64,000 bases of DNA. Origin: Acidobacteriota bacterium. GTDB taxonomy: Bacteria > Acidobacteriota > Thermoanaerobaculia > Multivoradales > Multivoraceae. The DNA is taken from NCBI GenBank assembly GCA_029263415.1, contig JAJCXN010000056.1, positions 62,001-126,000 on the forward strand. The letters run 5' to 3'. The notes beneath the pieces are model-generated. The model made no database searches and was not told the origin of the DNA. It saw only the letters and a program-made list of their open reading frames with translations. This document shows, in pieces, positions 47,877 to 57,759 of the stretch. Both the position numbers and the translations under genes were made by a program. Position 1 is the first letter of the stretch, and every line of letters begins with the position of its first letter.

Positions 47877-48640
47877 TGCACATGGACACGCGCCATGTCC
47901 CCCATGTAGTGAGGAAAGTCGAGCGCCACCGCAGCCTCTAGGTGCTTAAGCGCGGCAGCAGGCCGATCATTGACCTCGTCCCACAGGCCTAAGTAGAGAT
48001 GCGCGTAAAACAGTTGACAGCTCAGAACACCCACGCGACTGGTCTGCGCTTGCTCCATGACTGCGGCCTCATCAGCTGATCCCTGGAACAACTCGTAGAT
48101 CTTCTCCATCGGCACCCGCCGGTCAGGCCCGACTGGCAGGATCGCCCTGCGGGCTGCAGCGATGCCATCTTTGCGTGCGACGCACAGGAAGTGCCAAACC
48201 GCGTTCTCAACATCGTCGGGATTGACCGTCCGATGCGATACGAACTGTGTGATGCAATCGTCCCAACGCTCGGCATAGTAGAGCGAAAGGCCCCGCTGCC
48301 ATAGCTGCGGTCCCAGTCGCGGCTCGAGTTCGACCGCGCGATCGAAATCTCTCAAGGCCGCCTTGTTATCGCCCAACTTGAAGTGCACACCGCCACGACG
48401 AGCCAAGACAACCGCGTCGCCTCGCTGACCAGCCAGCACCGCGTCGTAGGCCGCCAGCGCCTGCTTCAAGCGTCCCGAATCCTCTAGGGATACCGCGTAG
48501 TCGACGCTACCCTCTGGTGGTTGGGCACGGAGCGTTTGAGTCGCCGCCAAGGTTGGCAGAGCACTACTCGCAGAAAGCACCACAGCATTCACGATCAACG
48601 CGACCACCGACGCTGAGAGCCGCCCTGTCCCCAGTCTCAC
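47843..48640 (-). CDS. TPR-repeat exported protein
   Basis: Signal-like N-terminus, TPR KQALAAYDAVLAGQRGDAVVLARRGGVHFKLGDNKAALRDFDRAVELEP. Confidence 0.8.
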   Translation of the reverse strand: MRLGTGRLSASVVALIVNAVVLSASSALPTLAATQTLRAQPPEGSVDYAVSLEDSGRLKQALAAYDAVLAGQRGDAVVLARRGGVHFKLGDNKAALRDFDRAVELEPRLGPQLWQRGLSLYYAERWDDCITQFVSHRTVNPDDVENAVWHFLCVARKDGIAAARRAILPVGPDRRVPMEKIYELFQGSADEAAVMEQAQTSRVGVLSCQLFYAHLYLGLWDEVNDRPAAALKHLEAAVALDFPHYMGDMARVHVQWLGDADGPQL

Positions 48641-48646
48641 GCGCGT

Positions 48647-49036
48647 CTACTCCACGATCGCTTGGTAGGTGGTGTTGGCGAAATCTTGGCGAATGTTGAG
48701 TTGGGAGTAGTGCCTCACCTGAGTCATCAGTATTCCATCCTCGGCTTCTTCGAAGTGCACCACTTTGCCGTGACGAGCGATCGAAGTCACCGTGCCCGCA
48801 ACTTCGCCGGGGTCGATGTACCCCGGCATCATTCTGCTCACTCGCTCGAGTCGCTCAGACGACATACCGACGCTCTCACGCGTGGCCATCTCCAGGCCCA
48901 GCGACTGAGCATGATCAGCGGTCTTGTTGCCTGCGGTCGCCTTAGAGGGCTCTGAGCCCAACGCCGCGCTGGCGATCAGCAATCCAGCGCCCACCAACGT
49001 TGTACACCGACAGACGGGTAGTTCGATCCTCAACAC
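48647..49036 (-). pseudogene. Core-deleted serine hydrolase relic (N- and C-terminal ends only, frame intact)
   Basis: N-part RESVGMSSERLERVSRMMPGYIDPGEVAGTVTSIARHGKVVHFEE and C-part ILMTQVRHYSQLNIRQDFANTTYQAIVE resemble the two ends of class C serine hydrolases; no SxxK, YxN or HxG. Confidence 0.65.
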
Positions 49037-49148
49037 AGTTTCTCCTTCAAAGCCAAAGATCTCTAGTCTAGAGCGCGGATCGATCTACGCTCAACAACGC
49101 AGCACTTAGAGGTGAGCGCAGCACCGAACTGCGGTTTGGCGGTCTTTG

Positions 49149-50054
49149 TCAGGGAGGTGAAGCTGCGGCTGTGCGACGCTTGCGCGCATCGAGTTGCTTG
49201 ATCAACGAAACCGCTCTAGCGTAGTCTTCGCGGAAGCCGACGTTGGCTCCGCCCTCGGCCTTCTCGATTGCTCCAGCCAGGCTCAACAACAGATTGCCTA
49301 CCATCGCTTGAACTTCGGGATCCGGTGCGGGAGTCAGATTCTGAGCCACCGCCACTAGCGGTACTCGCAGTGCTCGAATCTCCTTACCAACGGCTCCCGG
49401 GTGCCCCTCCTCGCGATACGCCGATCGCAGCGCGCTCTCCACCTTGCGCAGCGGCGCCATCACCGAGTCGTATTGCCCCCACCACGCCGGCAGATGCTTC
49501 TTCGACCGCTGTTGGTCAGCGATATCTTGACGGCGACGTTCGGCGTAGCGTTCCTCGGCCTGCGAGTTGAGCGCCTCAAGCTGCGAGCTACCCCCACTTG
49601 AACCGGGCATTGAGTTGTACTTGCCGTTAAGCCACTTGCCGCCGGTGGTACGGAAGCGAAAGTTGACGCGTGCGATATCGGGAACGTTGCGCTCCGTGTC
49701 CCAAGGAGTAATGCTGCGCTTCCAAGATTCGGTCTTAAAACTTGCCGACTCTCCGGAACCCAAGGTCGCCGGCACCAGCAGAATCTGTCCGCCGCCATAA
49801 GAGTTTCCTCGAGAATCCATCAAGGATGCGAAGATCACCACATCGGTCAACGGCTCGAGCGAAATATTACGAACACGACCCACCAACTCGACGTGCTCGT
49901 TGGAGGTGTTCAAGATCCACTCGGTGACTTCGATCTGCTCCTCATTCGCTCTAGCTTGTGCCAATGCAGCCTCTTGGACCACCAATAGGCCAAGTAGCAG
50001 GCCAAGCAAGAAGAGTGGAAGTACTCGCCGTAGATCGCTGCTGAGTCGAATCAT
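49149..50054 (-). CDS. Secreted FxLYD-like domain protein
   Basis: Signal peptide (LPLFLLGLLLGLLVVQEAALAQ), VELVGRVRNISLEPLTDVVIFASLMDSRGN. Confidence 0.65.
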   Translation of the reverse strand: MIRLSSDLRRVLPLFLLGLLLGLLVVQEAALAQARANEEQIEVTEWILNTSNEHVELVGRVRNISLEPLTDVVIFASLMDSRGNSYGGGQILLVPATLGSGESASFKTESWKRSITPWDTERNVPDIARVNFRFRTTGGKWLNGKYNSMPGSSGGSSQLEALNSQAEERYAERRRQDIADQQRSKKHLPAWWGQYDSVMAPLRKVESALRSAYREEGHPGAVGKEIRALRVPLVAVAQNLTPAPDPEVQAMVGNLLLSLAGAIEKAEGGANVGFREDYARAVSLIKQLDARKRRTAAASPP

Positions 50055-50319
50055 GAGCCTAAGTCCCGATGTCATGAGCAAAGTTCTGGAGGATCACACC
50101 CCATCAGCGATCAGTGTATCGAAGACCCAGCGCCCTGAGCGGCCGTGCGCAATCCTGAGTAGTCCTAAGGAGCACTAAGGCCCTATGGAGCACCCACCGA
50201 CACGATCAAGGGCAAGGTTCCAGAAATCGCCTCAGCCACTGCTCGCCTGACCAGCACGAATCAGAATGCGTTAGCGTGAAGCACGTCGGAGCCCACTCGA
50301 TCCAGAAGTTGGCAGTTCA

Positions 50320-51180
50320 TCAACTTTGAACCGCCGCCTGACGCCGGACGAAGTCGGCCAGTTGAGTGGGCGCTCTACCCAACAACCGGCTAAGCGTCGT
50401 GCTGCTGCCGCCGAGCCCGTGCAGATCGTAGTAGCGGAACATGGCTAGCAGAGCTTGACGTCGGTATCCCCGGATTCCTAACGTCTCTGCATGTTGCTGC
50501 CAGATGTCCAGCGATTGCACTACTGCGCACACGCGGCGACCCAAGACATGACCGAGCACCTCTGCAATCGCGTCACCGTCCATCCAATGGCACCCGCACA
50601 GTTCGTAGATCGCTCGTTCGTGCCCCGACTCCCCGAGAACCAACGCCGCGACCTCTGCGACGTCCCCGATATCCACCAGCGACAATCGAGCCTCACGGGA
50701 ATACGGTCGCTCGTAGACACCTTGTGTTGCAATCTGCTCCCAACCCACGACCAAGTTTTGCATGTACGGCGCGGGCTGCAGAATGGTGAAATCAAGCCTC
50801 GAGCGGATAAGAAGTTCTTCCACCCGCAGCTTCTGCCAGTGATGAGGCATGGCTTCAAGCTGTGGTTGCAGCACTGAGTGATACACAACCCGCTCGACCC
50901 CCAACGACTCCGCGGCAGCGATCGCGACCTTGCCTAAGGCAACCTCCGCAGGGTGAACGTTTGGGCAGATGTAATAGACCGCACTGCAGTCGGAGAGGGC
51001 TGACTGCACCGACTCAAGCACCGCCATGTCCCCCACCCTGACGTCAGCCGCTCCGTCCTCTAGAAGTTCAGCGATCTGGTCCTCTCGTCGTACCAAGGCG
51101 CGCACCTGAGCACCAGAAGAACTCAGTTGTCGCACCACAGCACGGCCCGTCTTGCCAGATGCTCCGGTCACCAGAATCAA
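50320..51180 (-). CDS. NmrA-like NAD(P)-binding family protein
   Basis: MILVTGASGKTGRAVVRQLSSSGAQVRALVRR. Confidence 0.88.
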   Translation of the reverse strand: MILVTGASGKTGRAVVRQLSSSGAQVRALVRREDQIAELLEDGAADVRVGDMAVLESVQSALSDCSAVYYICPNVHPAEVALGKVAIAAAESLGVERVVYHSVLQPQLEAMPHHWQKLRVEELLIRSRLDFTILQPAPYMQNLVVGWEQIATQGVYERPYSREARLSLVDIGDVAEVAALVLGESGHERAIYELCGCHWMDGDAIAEVLGHVLGRRVCAVVQSLDIWQQHAETLGIRGYRRQALLAMFRYYDLHGLGGSSTTLSRLLGRAPTQLADFVRRQAAVQS

Positions 51181-51256
51181 CTCAGACTCCTCCTATACTC
51201 ATTAGCGATCGAACAACACCCGAGTCAGTGCTTTAGACAGCCAACAGGAACCCACG

Positions 51257-52750
51257 ATGCAACAGATCCACCACTACATCAACGGGCAGCGCTGCCCCGG
51301 ACGCTCGGGACGGACCGCTCCGGTGTTCGATCCAGCCACAGGTACCCAGACCAGCGAGGTCCTGCTTGCCTCAACAGACGAAGTCGGTGTTGCGGTCAAG
51401 GCGGCTCATGATGCGTTCGATAGCTGGCGACGTAGCAGCCTCTCTGAGCGCACCAAGCTCATGTTCAACTTTCGCAATCTGCTTGAGCTCAACGCATCAG
51501 AGATTGCCAGCCGCATCACAGCGGAGCACGGCAAGATCAGCAGCGACGCGCTAGGCGAGGTGGCCCGCGGCATTGAAAACGTCGAATACGCGTGCGGCAT
51601 CACCGAGCATCTAAAGGGCAGCTATAGCGAGCAGGTCTCAAAGGGCGTCGATGTGACTACTGTCCGGCAACCGGTTGGCGTAATTGCAGGCATCACTCCT
51701 TTCAATTTTCCGGCCATGGTGCCCTTGTGGATGATCCCGAACGCGGTCGCGTGCGGCAACACGTTTGTCTTGAAGCCGTCGGAGAAGGACCCTTCGGCGA
51801 CCCTGCTGATTGCGGAGCTATTCCAGGAGGCGGGCTTCCCGAACGGGGTTCTCAACGTCCTCAACGGAGATCGGGTCGCCGTCGAGGGCCTCCTCGAGCA
51901 CCCACAGGTCAGTGCCGTGAGCTTCGTTGGATCGACTCCCATCGCGCGGAGCATTCATCAACGGGCAAGTGCCAAAGGCAAGCGGGTTCAGGCACTTGGC
52001 GGCGCGAAGAACCACATGCTTGTCATGCCCGATGCCGACTTCGCAGCAGCAGCCGACGCCGCAGTCTCAGCCGCCTTCGGCTCCGCGGGTGAGCGTTGCA
52101 TGGCGATCTCGGTGGTGGTTGCCATCGGCGATGCCGCTGATCCGCTGGTGGAGGCGATCCGGCAGCGGTCTTGTGGCCTCAGGGTCGGGCCTGGTAGCGA
52201 GTCCGCATCCGAAATGGGGCCCTTGATCACTCGCGAACATCGCGATCGTGTGAGCGACTACATCGGCGAAGGCATCGCGGCAGGTGCAACCGCGGTGATT
52301 GACGGTCGTGAGAGCCAACTGCATCAACACGGCTTCTTCCTGGGAGCCACGCTGCTCGATCACGTCACAGAGGAGATGTCAGTCTACCAAGATGAGGTGT
52401 TCGGGCCGTTATTGAGCGTGGTGCGCGTCGCGAGCTACGCGGAGGCGATGCAACTCCTCACCGCCAACCCATATGGCAACGGCGCTGCGATCTTCACCAG
52501 CAACGGCGGCACCGCCCGACGCTTTCAACAGGATGCCGAGGTCGGCATGCTGGGCATCAACGTCCCAATCCCGGTACCGGTCGGCAACCACTCGTTTGGC
52601 GGCTGGAAGGACTCTTTGTTTGGCGACGCCCACATGTATGGACCAGAAGGTGTTCGCTTCTACACTCGCGCTAAGGCGATCACCAGTCGATGGCACGCTG
52701 CCACCGACGGCGACCGTGGCGTCGACCTAGCGTTTCCAAGCACCAGCTAG
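51257..52750 (+). CDS. mmsA: Methylmalonate-semialdehyde dehydrogenase (CoA-acylating)-like
   Basis: VGVIAGITPFNFPAMVPLWMIPNAVACGNTFVLKPSEKDPS, GGAKNHMLVMPDAD, GSAGERCMAISV, PIPVPVGNHSFGGWKDS. Confidence 0.93.
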   Translation: MQQIHHYINGQRCPGRSGRTAPVFDPATGTQTSEVLLASTDEVGVAVKAAHDAFDSWRRSSLSERTKLMFNFRNLLELNASEIASRITAEHGKISSDALGEVARGIENVEYACGITEHLKGSYSEQVSKGVDVTTVRQPVGVIAGITPFNFPAMVPLWMIPNAVACGNTFVLKPSEKDPSATLLIAELFQEAGFPNGVLNVLNGDRVAVEGLLEHPQVSAVSFVGSTPIARSIHQRASAKGKRVQALGGAKNHMLVMPDADFAAAADAAVSAAFGSAGERCMAISVVVAIGDAADPLVEAIRQRSCGLRVGPGSESASEMGPLITREHRDRVSDYIGEGIAAGATAVIDGRESQLHQHGFFLGATLLDHVTEEMSVYQDEVFGPLLSVVRVASYAEAMQLLTANPYGNGAAIFTSNGGTARRFQQDAEVGMLGINVPIPVPVGNHSFGGWKDSLFGDAHMYGPEGVRFYTRAKAITSRWHAATDGDRGVDLAFPSTS

Positions 52751-52970
52751 TTCCTCACCGATACTGTCCGGCCACCAGAACAGCTTCAGATGGCCGACCC
52801 CAAAGTTCTCGCCGTCGGTGACTATTTGTGCGGATCAGATCGACCCGTTGCAGTATCGGTCGATCGTCTTGGTTTCGAGACGCTCGATAGCAAGCGGCTA
52901 TGATCTCGCAGCACACCGAACCGAAGGTTGCATCGAGCATCGCTTAGGAAACTAGAGGGAGACTGCAAGC

Positions 52971-54653
52971 ATGGCGGCGAAGATCTACGATGCGATTGTT
53001 GTTGGTTCGGGCGCGACCGGGGGCTGGTCGGCGAAGGTCCTGACCGAGGCTGGCATGGAAGTGCTGATGCTCGAGTCCGGAACGTCGTTTGACGAAACCA
53101 AGGACTATCGCGAGCACACCCTCCCCCACGATCTGCCGCTGCGAGGACGCCCCGACCCGCGCAACGAGCTTCTGGAGCGTCGTAAGGTTCAGCAATACTG
53201 CTACGCCTGCACTGAGGTCAACGCCGACTTCTTCATCGACGACGTCGACAACCCCTACACCACCGCACCCGGGAAACCGTTCAACTGGATTCAAGCGAAC
53301 AAAGTCGGCGGCCGATCGCTACTCTGGGCGCGGCAGTCTTATCGGATGAGCGACTACGACTTCAAAGCCGCGAGCCGCGACGGCTACGGAGAAGACTGGC
53401 CGCTCGAGTACAAGGATCTCGCTCCCTACTACGATCGGATGGAGCGCTACATTGGCGTGTCTGGCAACAAGGAGGGCTTGGACGTTTTGCCGGACGGCGA
53501 CTTTCTGCCACCGATGGCCTATTCGTGTGGCGAGCAGGATCTCAAAGCGACGCTCGAGGGCAAGTTTGGTGTGCCCATGACCATCGGTCGGACAGCCGTC
53601 CTGACTGAGAGCCGCGGTGACCGCCTGGCATGCCACTACTGCGGCCCCTGCCACTACGGCTGTCGCACACGCTCGTACTTCAACTCGCCGCAAACGACTC
53701 TTAGAGATTGTGCGGCAACTGGCAAGTTCACTCTGGTTCCCGAGGCCATGGTCGAGAAGGTCACCACCAACGCCGAAAACCTCGCCGACGGCGTGACCTA
53801 CTTCGACAAGCCCACCGGCGAACGCCGCGAGGCCAAAGCCAAGATCGTCATCCTGTGTGCCTCGACACTCGCCTCCACGCGCATCTTGCTCAACTCGGCA
53901 TCAGGCGGCATTGCTAACTCGAGCGATGTACTTGGTCGCTACGTCATGGACCACATCTACGCCACCGGTGTCGGCGGCAAGTATCCCAAGCGTGACGGCG
54001 CAAAAGCTGAGAACGCTCAACGGCCGAACGGCATCTATGTGCCTCGCTTCCAGAACCTGGACGATCCAAAGACTCACACCAAGAAGTTCCTCCGTGGGTA
54101 TGGCTATCAGGGCGGCGAAGGCCTCACCTCGTGGGATCACGCCTTGAGAAAGAAGGGTTTCGGTGCAGCGTTCAAGGATGCCATCCCGGACGAAACTCAA
54201 TCGCGAATGTCCCTCGGCGGCTTCGGTGAGATCTTGCCGCGCGCCGACAACCGAGTCACTCTAGACGAGAACGTTACCGACAAATGGGGTGTGCCGGTCT
54301 TGCGCATGCAGTGCAGCCTGGGCAGCAATGAACTCGCCATGGTCGATGAACTATTGCAGCGTGGGGCTGAGTTCCTCGAAGAGCTCGGATGCAAAGACAT
54401 CCAGATCCGAGACAATCCGGCGCCAATGGGATCCGGAATCCACGAAGTCGGCAGCGCGCGGATGGGCGAGGACAAACGAACGTCCTATCTCAACGAGTTC
54501 CAGCAATCTCACGAGATCAAGAATCTGTTTGTCATGGACGGCGCCTCTTACGTCTCGATTGGTTGCGTCAACCCCACCCTGACCATGATGTCGCTCGCGC
54601 TCCGCTCCAGCGAATACCTAGTCGAACAAGCCAAACGAGGTGAGCTGTCATGA
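52971..54653 (+). CDS. GMC-family FAD oxidoreductase, copy 2
   Basis: YDAIVVGSGATGGWSAKVLTEAGMEVLMLESG; colinear with copy 1 along its length. Confidence 0.92.
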   Translation: MAAKIYDAIVVGSGATGGWSAKVLTEAGMEVLMLESGTSFDETKDYREHTLPHDLPLRGRPDPRNELLERRKVQQYCYACTEVNADFFIDDVDNPYTTAPGKPFNWIQANKVGGRSLLWARQSYRMSDYDFKAASRDGYGEDWPLEYKDLAPYYDRMERYIGVSGNKEGLDVLPDGDFLPPMAYSCGEQDLKATLEGKFGVPMTIGRTAVLTESRGDRLACHYCGPCHYGCRTRSYFNSPQTTLRDCAATGKFTLVPEAMVEKVTTNAENLADGVTYFDKPTGERREAKAKIVILCASTLASTRILLNSASGGIANSSDVLGRYVMDHIYATGVGGKYPKRDGAKAENAQRPNGIYVPRFQNLDDPKTHTKKFLRGYGYQGGEGLTSWDHALRKKGFGAAFKDAIPDETQSRMSLGGFGEILPRADNRVTLDENVTDKWGVPVLRMQCSLGSNELAMVDELLQRGAEFLEELGCKDIQIRDNPAPMGSGIHEVGSARMGEDKRTSYLNEFQQSHEIKNLFVMDGASYVSIGCVNPTLTMMSLALRSSEYLVEQAKRGELS

Positions 54654-55237
54654 CCAAGCCCCCGAAACCGCAGCCAACTGGCCTGTCGCGGCGCAGCATG
54701 CTCGGCGCGGGTGCAACCGCTGCCGTCGCCTTCCCAGTGCTGCCGGCCCTGGCGGCAGTCAAGACCCCCGCAGCAGTGATCGACGGCTGGACTCCCAAGT
54801 TCTTCACCGCGCAGCAAGGAGCCGTGGTCGCGGCCTTGAGCGACGTCATCCTGCCTAAGACCAGCACACCGAGCGCCACCGAAGCCTTGGTTCATGAGTA
54901 CATCGACGAAGCGTTGTCTGTGGCAGAAGCCGACGAGCAACTGGAGTTCTTGGGCGGCCTCGCCTGGCTCGAAGACCACGCTATCGACCGCTTCGGTGCC
55001 CGCCTGGAAGCTCTAGTCCCTGATCAGCAATCGGCGCTATTGATGGAGATCTCTGACCACCACGATCATGCAGGACGCCTCAAAACTGGCGCCGCATTCT
55101 TCGTCGATTTGAAGCAACGCGTCCTGTTCGGTTACTACACCTCCAAGATCGGGCGGACCGAAGCGCTGGGCAAGCCGGCAGCTGTCAAACGAGAGCGTCT
55201 CGTGGGCTGCACCCACGGCTCCGGCCATCACCCGTAA
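54650..55237 (+). CDS. Gluconate 2-dehydrogenase subunit 3-like protein with Tat-type signal
   Basis: LSRRSMLGAGATAAVAFPVLPALAA; ALSDVILPKTSTPSATEALVHEYIDEAL; 4-bp overlap with GMC copy 2. Confidence 0.85.
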   Translation: MTKPPKPQPTGLSRRSMLGAGATAAVAFPVLPALAAVKTPAAVIDGWTPKFFTAQQGAVVAALSDVILPKTSTPSATEALVHEYIDEALSVAEADEQLEFLGGLAWLEDHAIDRFGARLEALVPDQQSALLMEISDHHDHAGRLKTGAAFFVDLKQRVLFGYYTSKIGRTEALGKPAAVKRERLVGCTHGSGHHP

Positions 55238-55253
55238 TCGTGCGCACCCAGCG

Positions 55254-56441
55254 ATGACCGGCGCACTATCAGGTTTCCGCGTCCTCGACCTGACCCAAGT
55301 CATCTCGGGTCCGATGGCGACCCGCATCCTGGCGGACCAGGGCGCTGACGTGGTCAAGGTCGAACCACCGAAAGGCGACATTCTGCGAGCGATGGCCGAG
55401 CCCATAGGCGCCGGCCCTACCTTCTGCACGATCAACCGCAGCAAGCGCTCAATCGTCCTCGACTTGCAGACCAATGCGGCACGAGAAGTCCTGCTCGAGC
55501 TGGTCGATCAGGCCGACGTCTTCATTCAGAACATGCGACCCGGGGTCGCCGCAAAGCTGGGTATGAGCGCGGAGGAGGTACGCGCCCGCAACCCGAAGAT
55601 CATCTACGTGTCGATCTCTGGTTTTGGCGAGACCGGCCCGTTCAGCGGCAAGCGCGTCTACGATCCAATCATTCAGGGTCTTTCAGGCCTTACCGACATC
55701 CAAGGCGGAGTTCAAGGTCCTCCGCGCTTGATGCGGGTGATAGTTCCCGACAAGGTCACCGCTCTCACCGCGGCTCAAGCAATCACTGCGGCCCTGCTTG
55801 CACGGGAGCGTACCGGCCAAGGCCAGCACGTACAGCTGTCCATGCTCGACGCAGTTCTCGCCTTCATGTGGCCGGAAGGCATGGCGTACCACACCCTTCT
55901 GGATCAAGCCCGCGAGCAAGTGGACCGTCGCGACTTGGTCTACCCAACTCTCGACGGCCACATCATCGTCTCAACGGTGGCCTACCGCGAGTTCGAAGGC
56001 TTCTGCCGAGCAGCCGACACCGAGCACTGGCTAGAAGACGATCGCTTTCAAGATGCTGCGGGCCTGATTACATACGCGCGGGAGCGGCTGGAGCTGATGG
56101 CCCAGGCGCTCACCACGCGAACCAGCGCAGACTGGCTTGTACGCTTGGACGCAGAAGATGTGCCCTGCGGTCCGGTGCTCGCGCGCGCCGACATTCATCA
56201 ACATCCTCAGGTGATCGCGAATCAGATTCTGGTCGAAGGCCAGCATCCGGTGGCAGGCACCATCCGCCAGCCGCGCCCGGCCGAGCGCATGGACGGTACG
56301 CCGTCTCTGATTCACTCACCCGCACCGGCGTTGGGTGCCCACACGGAGGAGGTCTTGACCGCCCTTGGCATCACCGGCCACCGGTTGACCGCACTGCGCG
56401 CGAGTGGCGCATTCGGTCAGAGCGTCAACCCTGGTGACTAA
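55254..56441 (+). CDS. CaiB/BaiF-family CoA-transferase
   Basis: GFRVLDLTQVISGPMATRILADQGADVVKVEPPKGD, RNPKIIYVSISGFGETGP. Confidence 0.95.
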   Translation: MTGALSGFRVLDLTQVISGPMATRILADQGADVVKVEPPKGDILRAMAEPIGAGPTFCTINRSKRSIVLDLQTNAAREVLLELVDQADVFIQNMRPGVAAKLGMSAEEVRARNPKIIYVSISGFGETGPFSGKRVYDPIIQGLSGLTDIQGGVQGPPRLMRVIVPDKVTALTAAQAITAALLARERTGQGQHVQLSMLDAVLAFMWPEGMAYHTLLDQAREQVDRRDLVYPTLDGHIIVSTVAYREFEGFCRAADTEHWLEDDRFQDAAGLITYARERLELMAQALTTRTSADWLVRLDAEDVPCGPVLARADIHQHPQVIANQILVEGQHPVAGTIRQPRPAERMDGTPSLIHSPAPALGAHTEEVLTALGITGHRLTALRASGAFGQSVNPGD

Positions 56442-56477
56442 CTCAGTCTCTGCAATGAATGGCGAACGGATCGTGCG

Positions 56478-57446
56478 TTACTTACGCGCCAGCAACCACC
56501 ACTTCATGGACGAACTCACGAGTTCAGCAGCATCCTGCTGCACAAAGTGTGAAGCATCCGGCGCAGTCACCAGCGTGTAGTCAGCGGCAATCCAATCCCA
56601 CGTGTTGTTTAACCCGTCTGAGTGCAAGGCAGTATCTTTGAGACCATGGAACTGGAGAACGGGGATCTTAAGAGCAGGCACTTCGCGCCCCGCACCCGGA
56701 CCGCCGTCCCCGTAGTTCTCCTTGTAGTAGGCGAGCATGCCGTCGAAGCTGGAGCGCTTGAATGCCTCCACGTAGAGCTTGCGCGCCTCTCCGTCTGTGA
56801 CCCAACCAGACAAGGTTTCGGGGCGCATGGGCATACCAAAGAAGATGTCAGGATCGGTCGCTTTGCCCTCTCGGAACTTACGAGCGTAACCACTATTCTG
56901 TTGCTGTTCTTGGTTGTTGGCCATCTCTCGAGCGAGCGCGTTCGGATGCGGCAGATTGAGGATGATGAGCTTGTCGACAACAGACGGCACATTAAGCGCT
57001 ACTTGCCAAGCGACCGCGCCACCCCAATCGTGGCCGACCACTGTGGCCGTTTCAACGCCCAAACTCTTGATGACGGTAACAACATCGCCCACCAGGTGCT
57101 GCATGTTGTAGTTCGACTGGCCTTCTGGCTGGCCGCTCTTGTTGTAACCCCGTTGGTCAATCGCAACCACCTTGAAGTCGCTTGCCAACGCTTCCATCTG
57201 ATGACGCCAGGAGTACCAGAAGTCAGGGAAACCGTGGATCATCACCACCACTGGGCCTTCGCCCAAAGTTGCATAGTGGATCTTCACGTCGCCGTTGGTG
57301 GCATAGCCGTGCTCGACCCGGCTCATCAGGTCACCATCAGCAGCAAAAAGTAGGCCCCCGCTCAGCACTGACGACACAAGCACTACTAAAAACACAGTCT
57401 GGATCAAAGTTGGCTTTCGCACGTACATCTCCCTTGGTCGGCGCAA
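56478..57446 (-). CDS. Secreted alpha/beta hydrolase, epoxide hydrolase-like
   Basis: [49 protein letters not shown]-terminal hydrophobic signal. Confidence 0.9.
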   Translation of the reverse strand: MRRPREMYVRKPTLIQTVFLVVLVSSVLSGGLLFAADGDLMSRVEHGYATNGDVKIHYATLGEGPVVVMIHGFPDFWYSWRHQMEALASDFKVVAIDQRGYNKSGQPEGQSNYNMQHLVGDVVTVIKSLGVETATVVGHDWGGAVAWQVALNVPSVVDKLIILNLPHPNALAREMANNQEQQQNSGYARKFREGKATDPDIFFGMPMRPETLSGWVTDGEARKLYVEAFKRSSFDGMLAYYKENYGDGGPGAGREVPALKIPVLQFHGLKDTALHSDGLNNTWDWIAADYTLVTAPDASHFVQQDAAELVSSSMKWWLLARK

Positions 57447-57630
57447 CCACCGATTCGTTTTGTTTTCGGCCCAGCAATCAGTCTAACCTGAACGATCGGC
57501 ACTCTCTTTTGACATAGCCCCACTGCGGAGCCCTTTGCCAGAAACCCCGTCAGAGTTCCACGCCAAGTCGCGCTCCCGCATCGTTGCGCTGTGCTCCCGC
57601 GGTCTAGCTCGGCCTGTTCGATCCCTCTCC

Positions 57631-57682
57631 CGCGGCGACAACCTCTGCGCCCGTTGCGCGGCGACAATTCTGCGCCCGCTGA
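57631..57682. repeat. 26-bp tandem duplication
   Basis: cgcggcgacaacctctgcgcccgttg / cgcggcgacaattctgcgcccgctga. Confidence 0.9.
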
Positions 57683-57759
57683 ACCCTTGGGCCTGCCGCC
57701 TATCCAGCTCAGGCATCTATCTCAGAGCGTTCGAGCCGACAACGGGGCCAAGCGACGCC

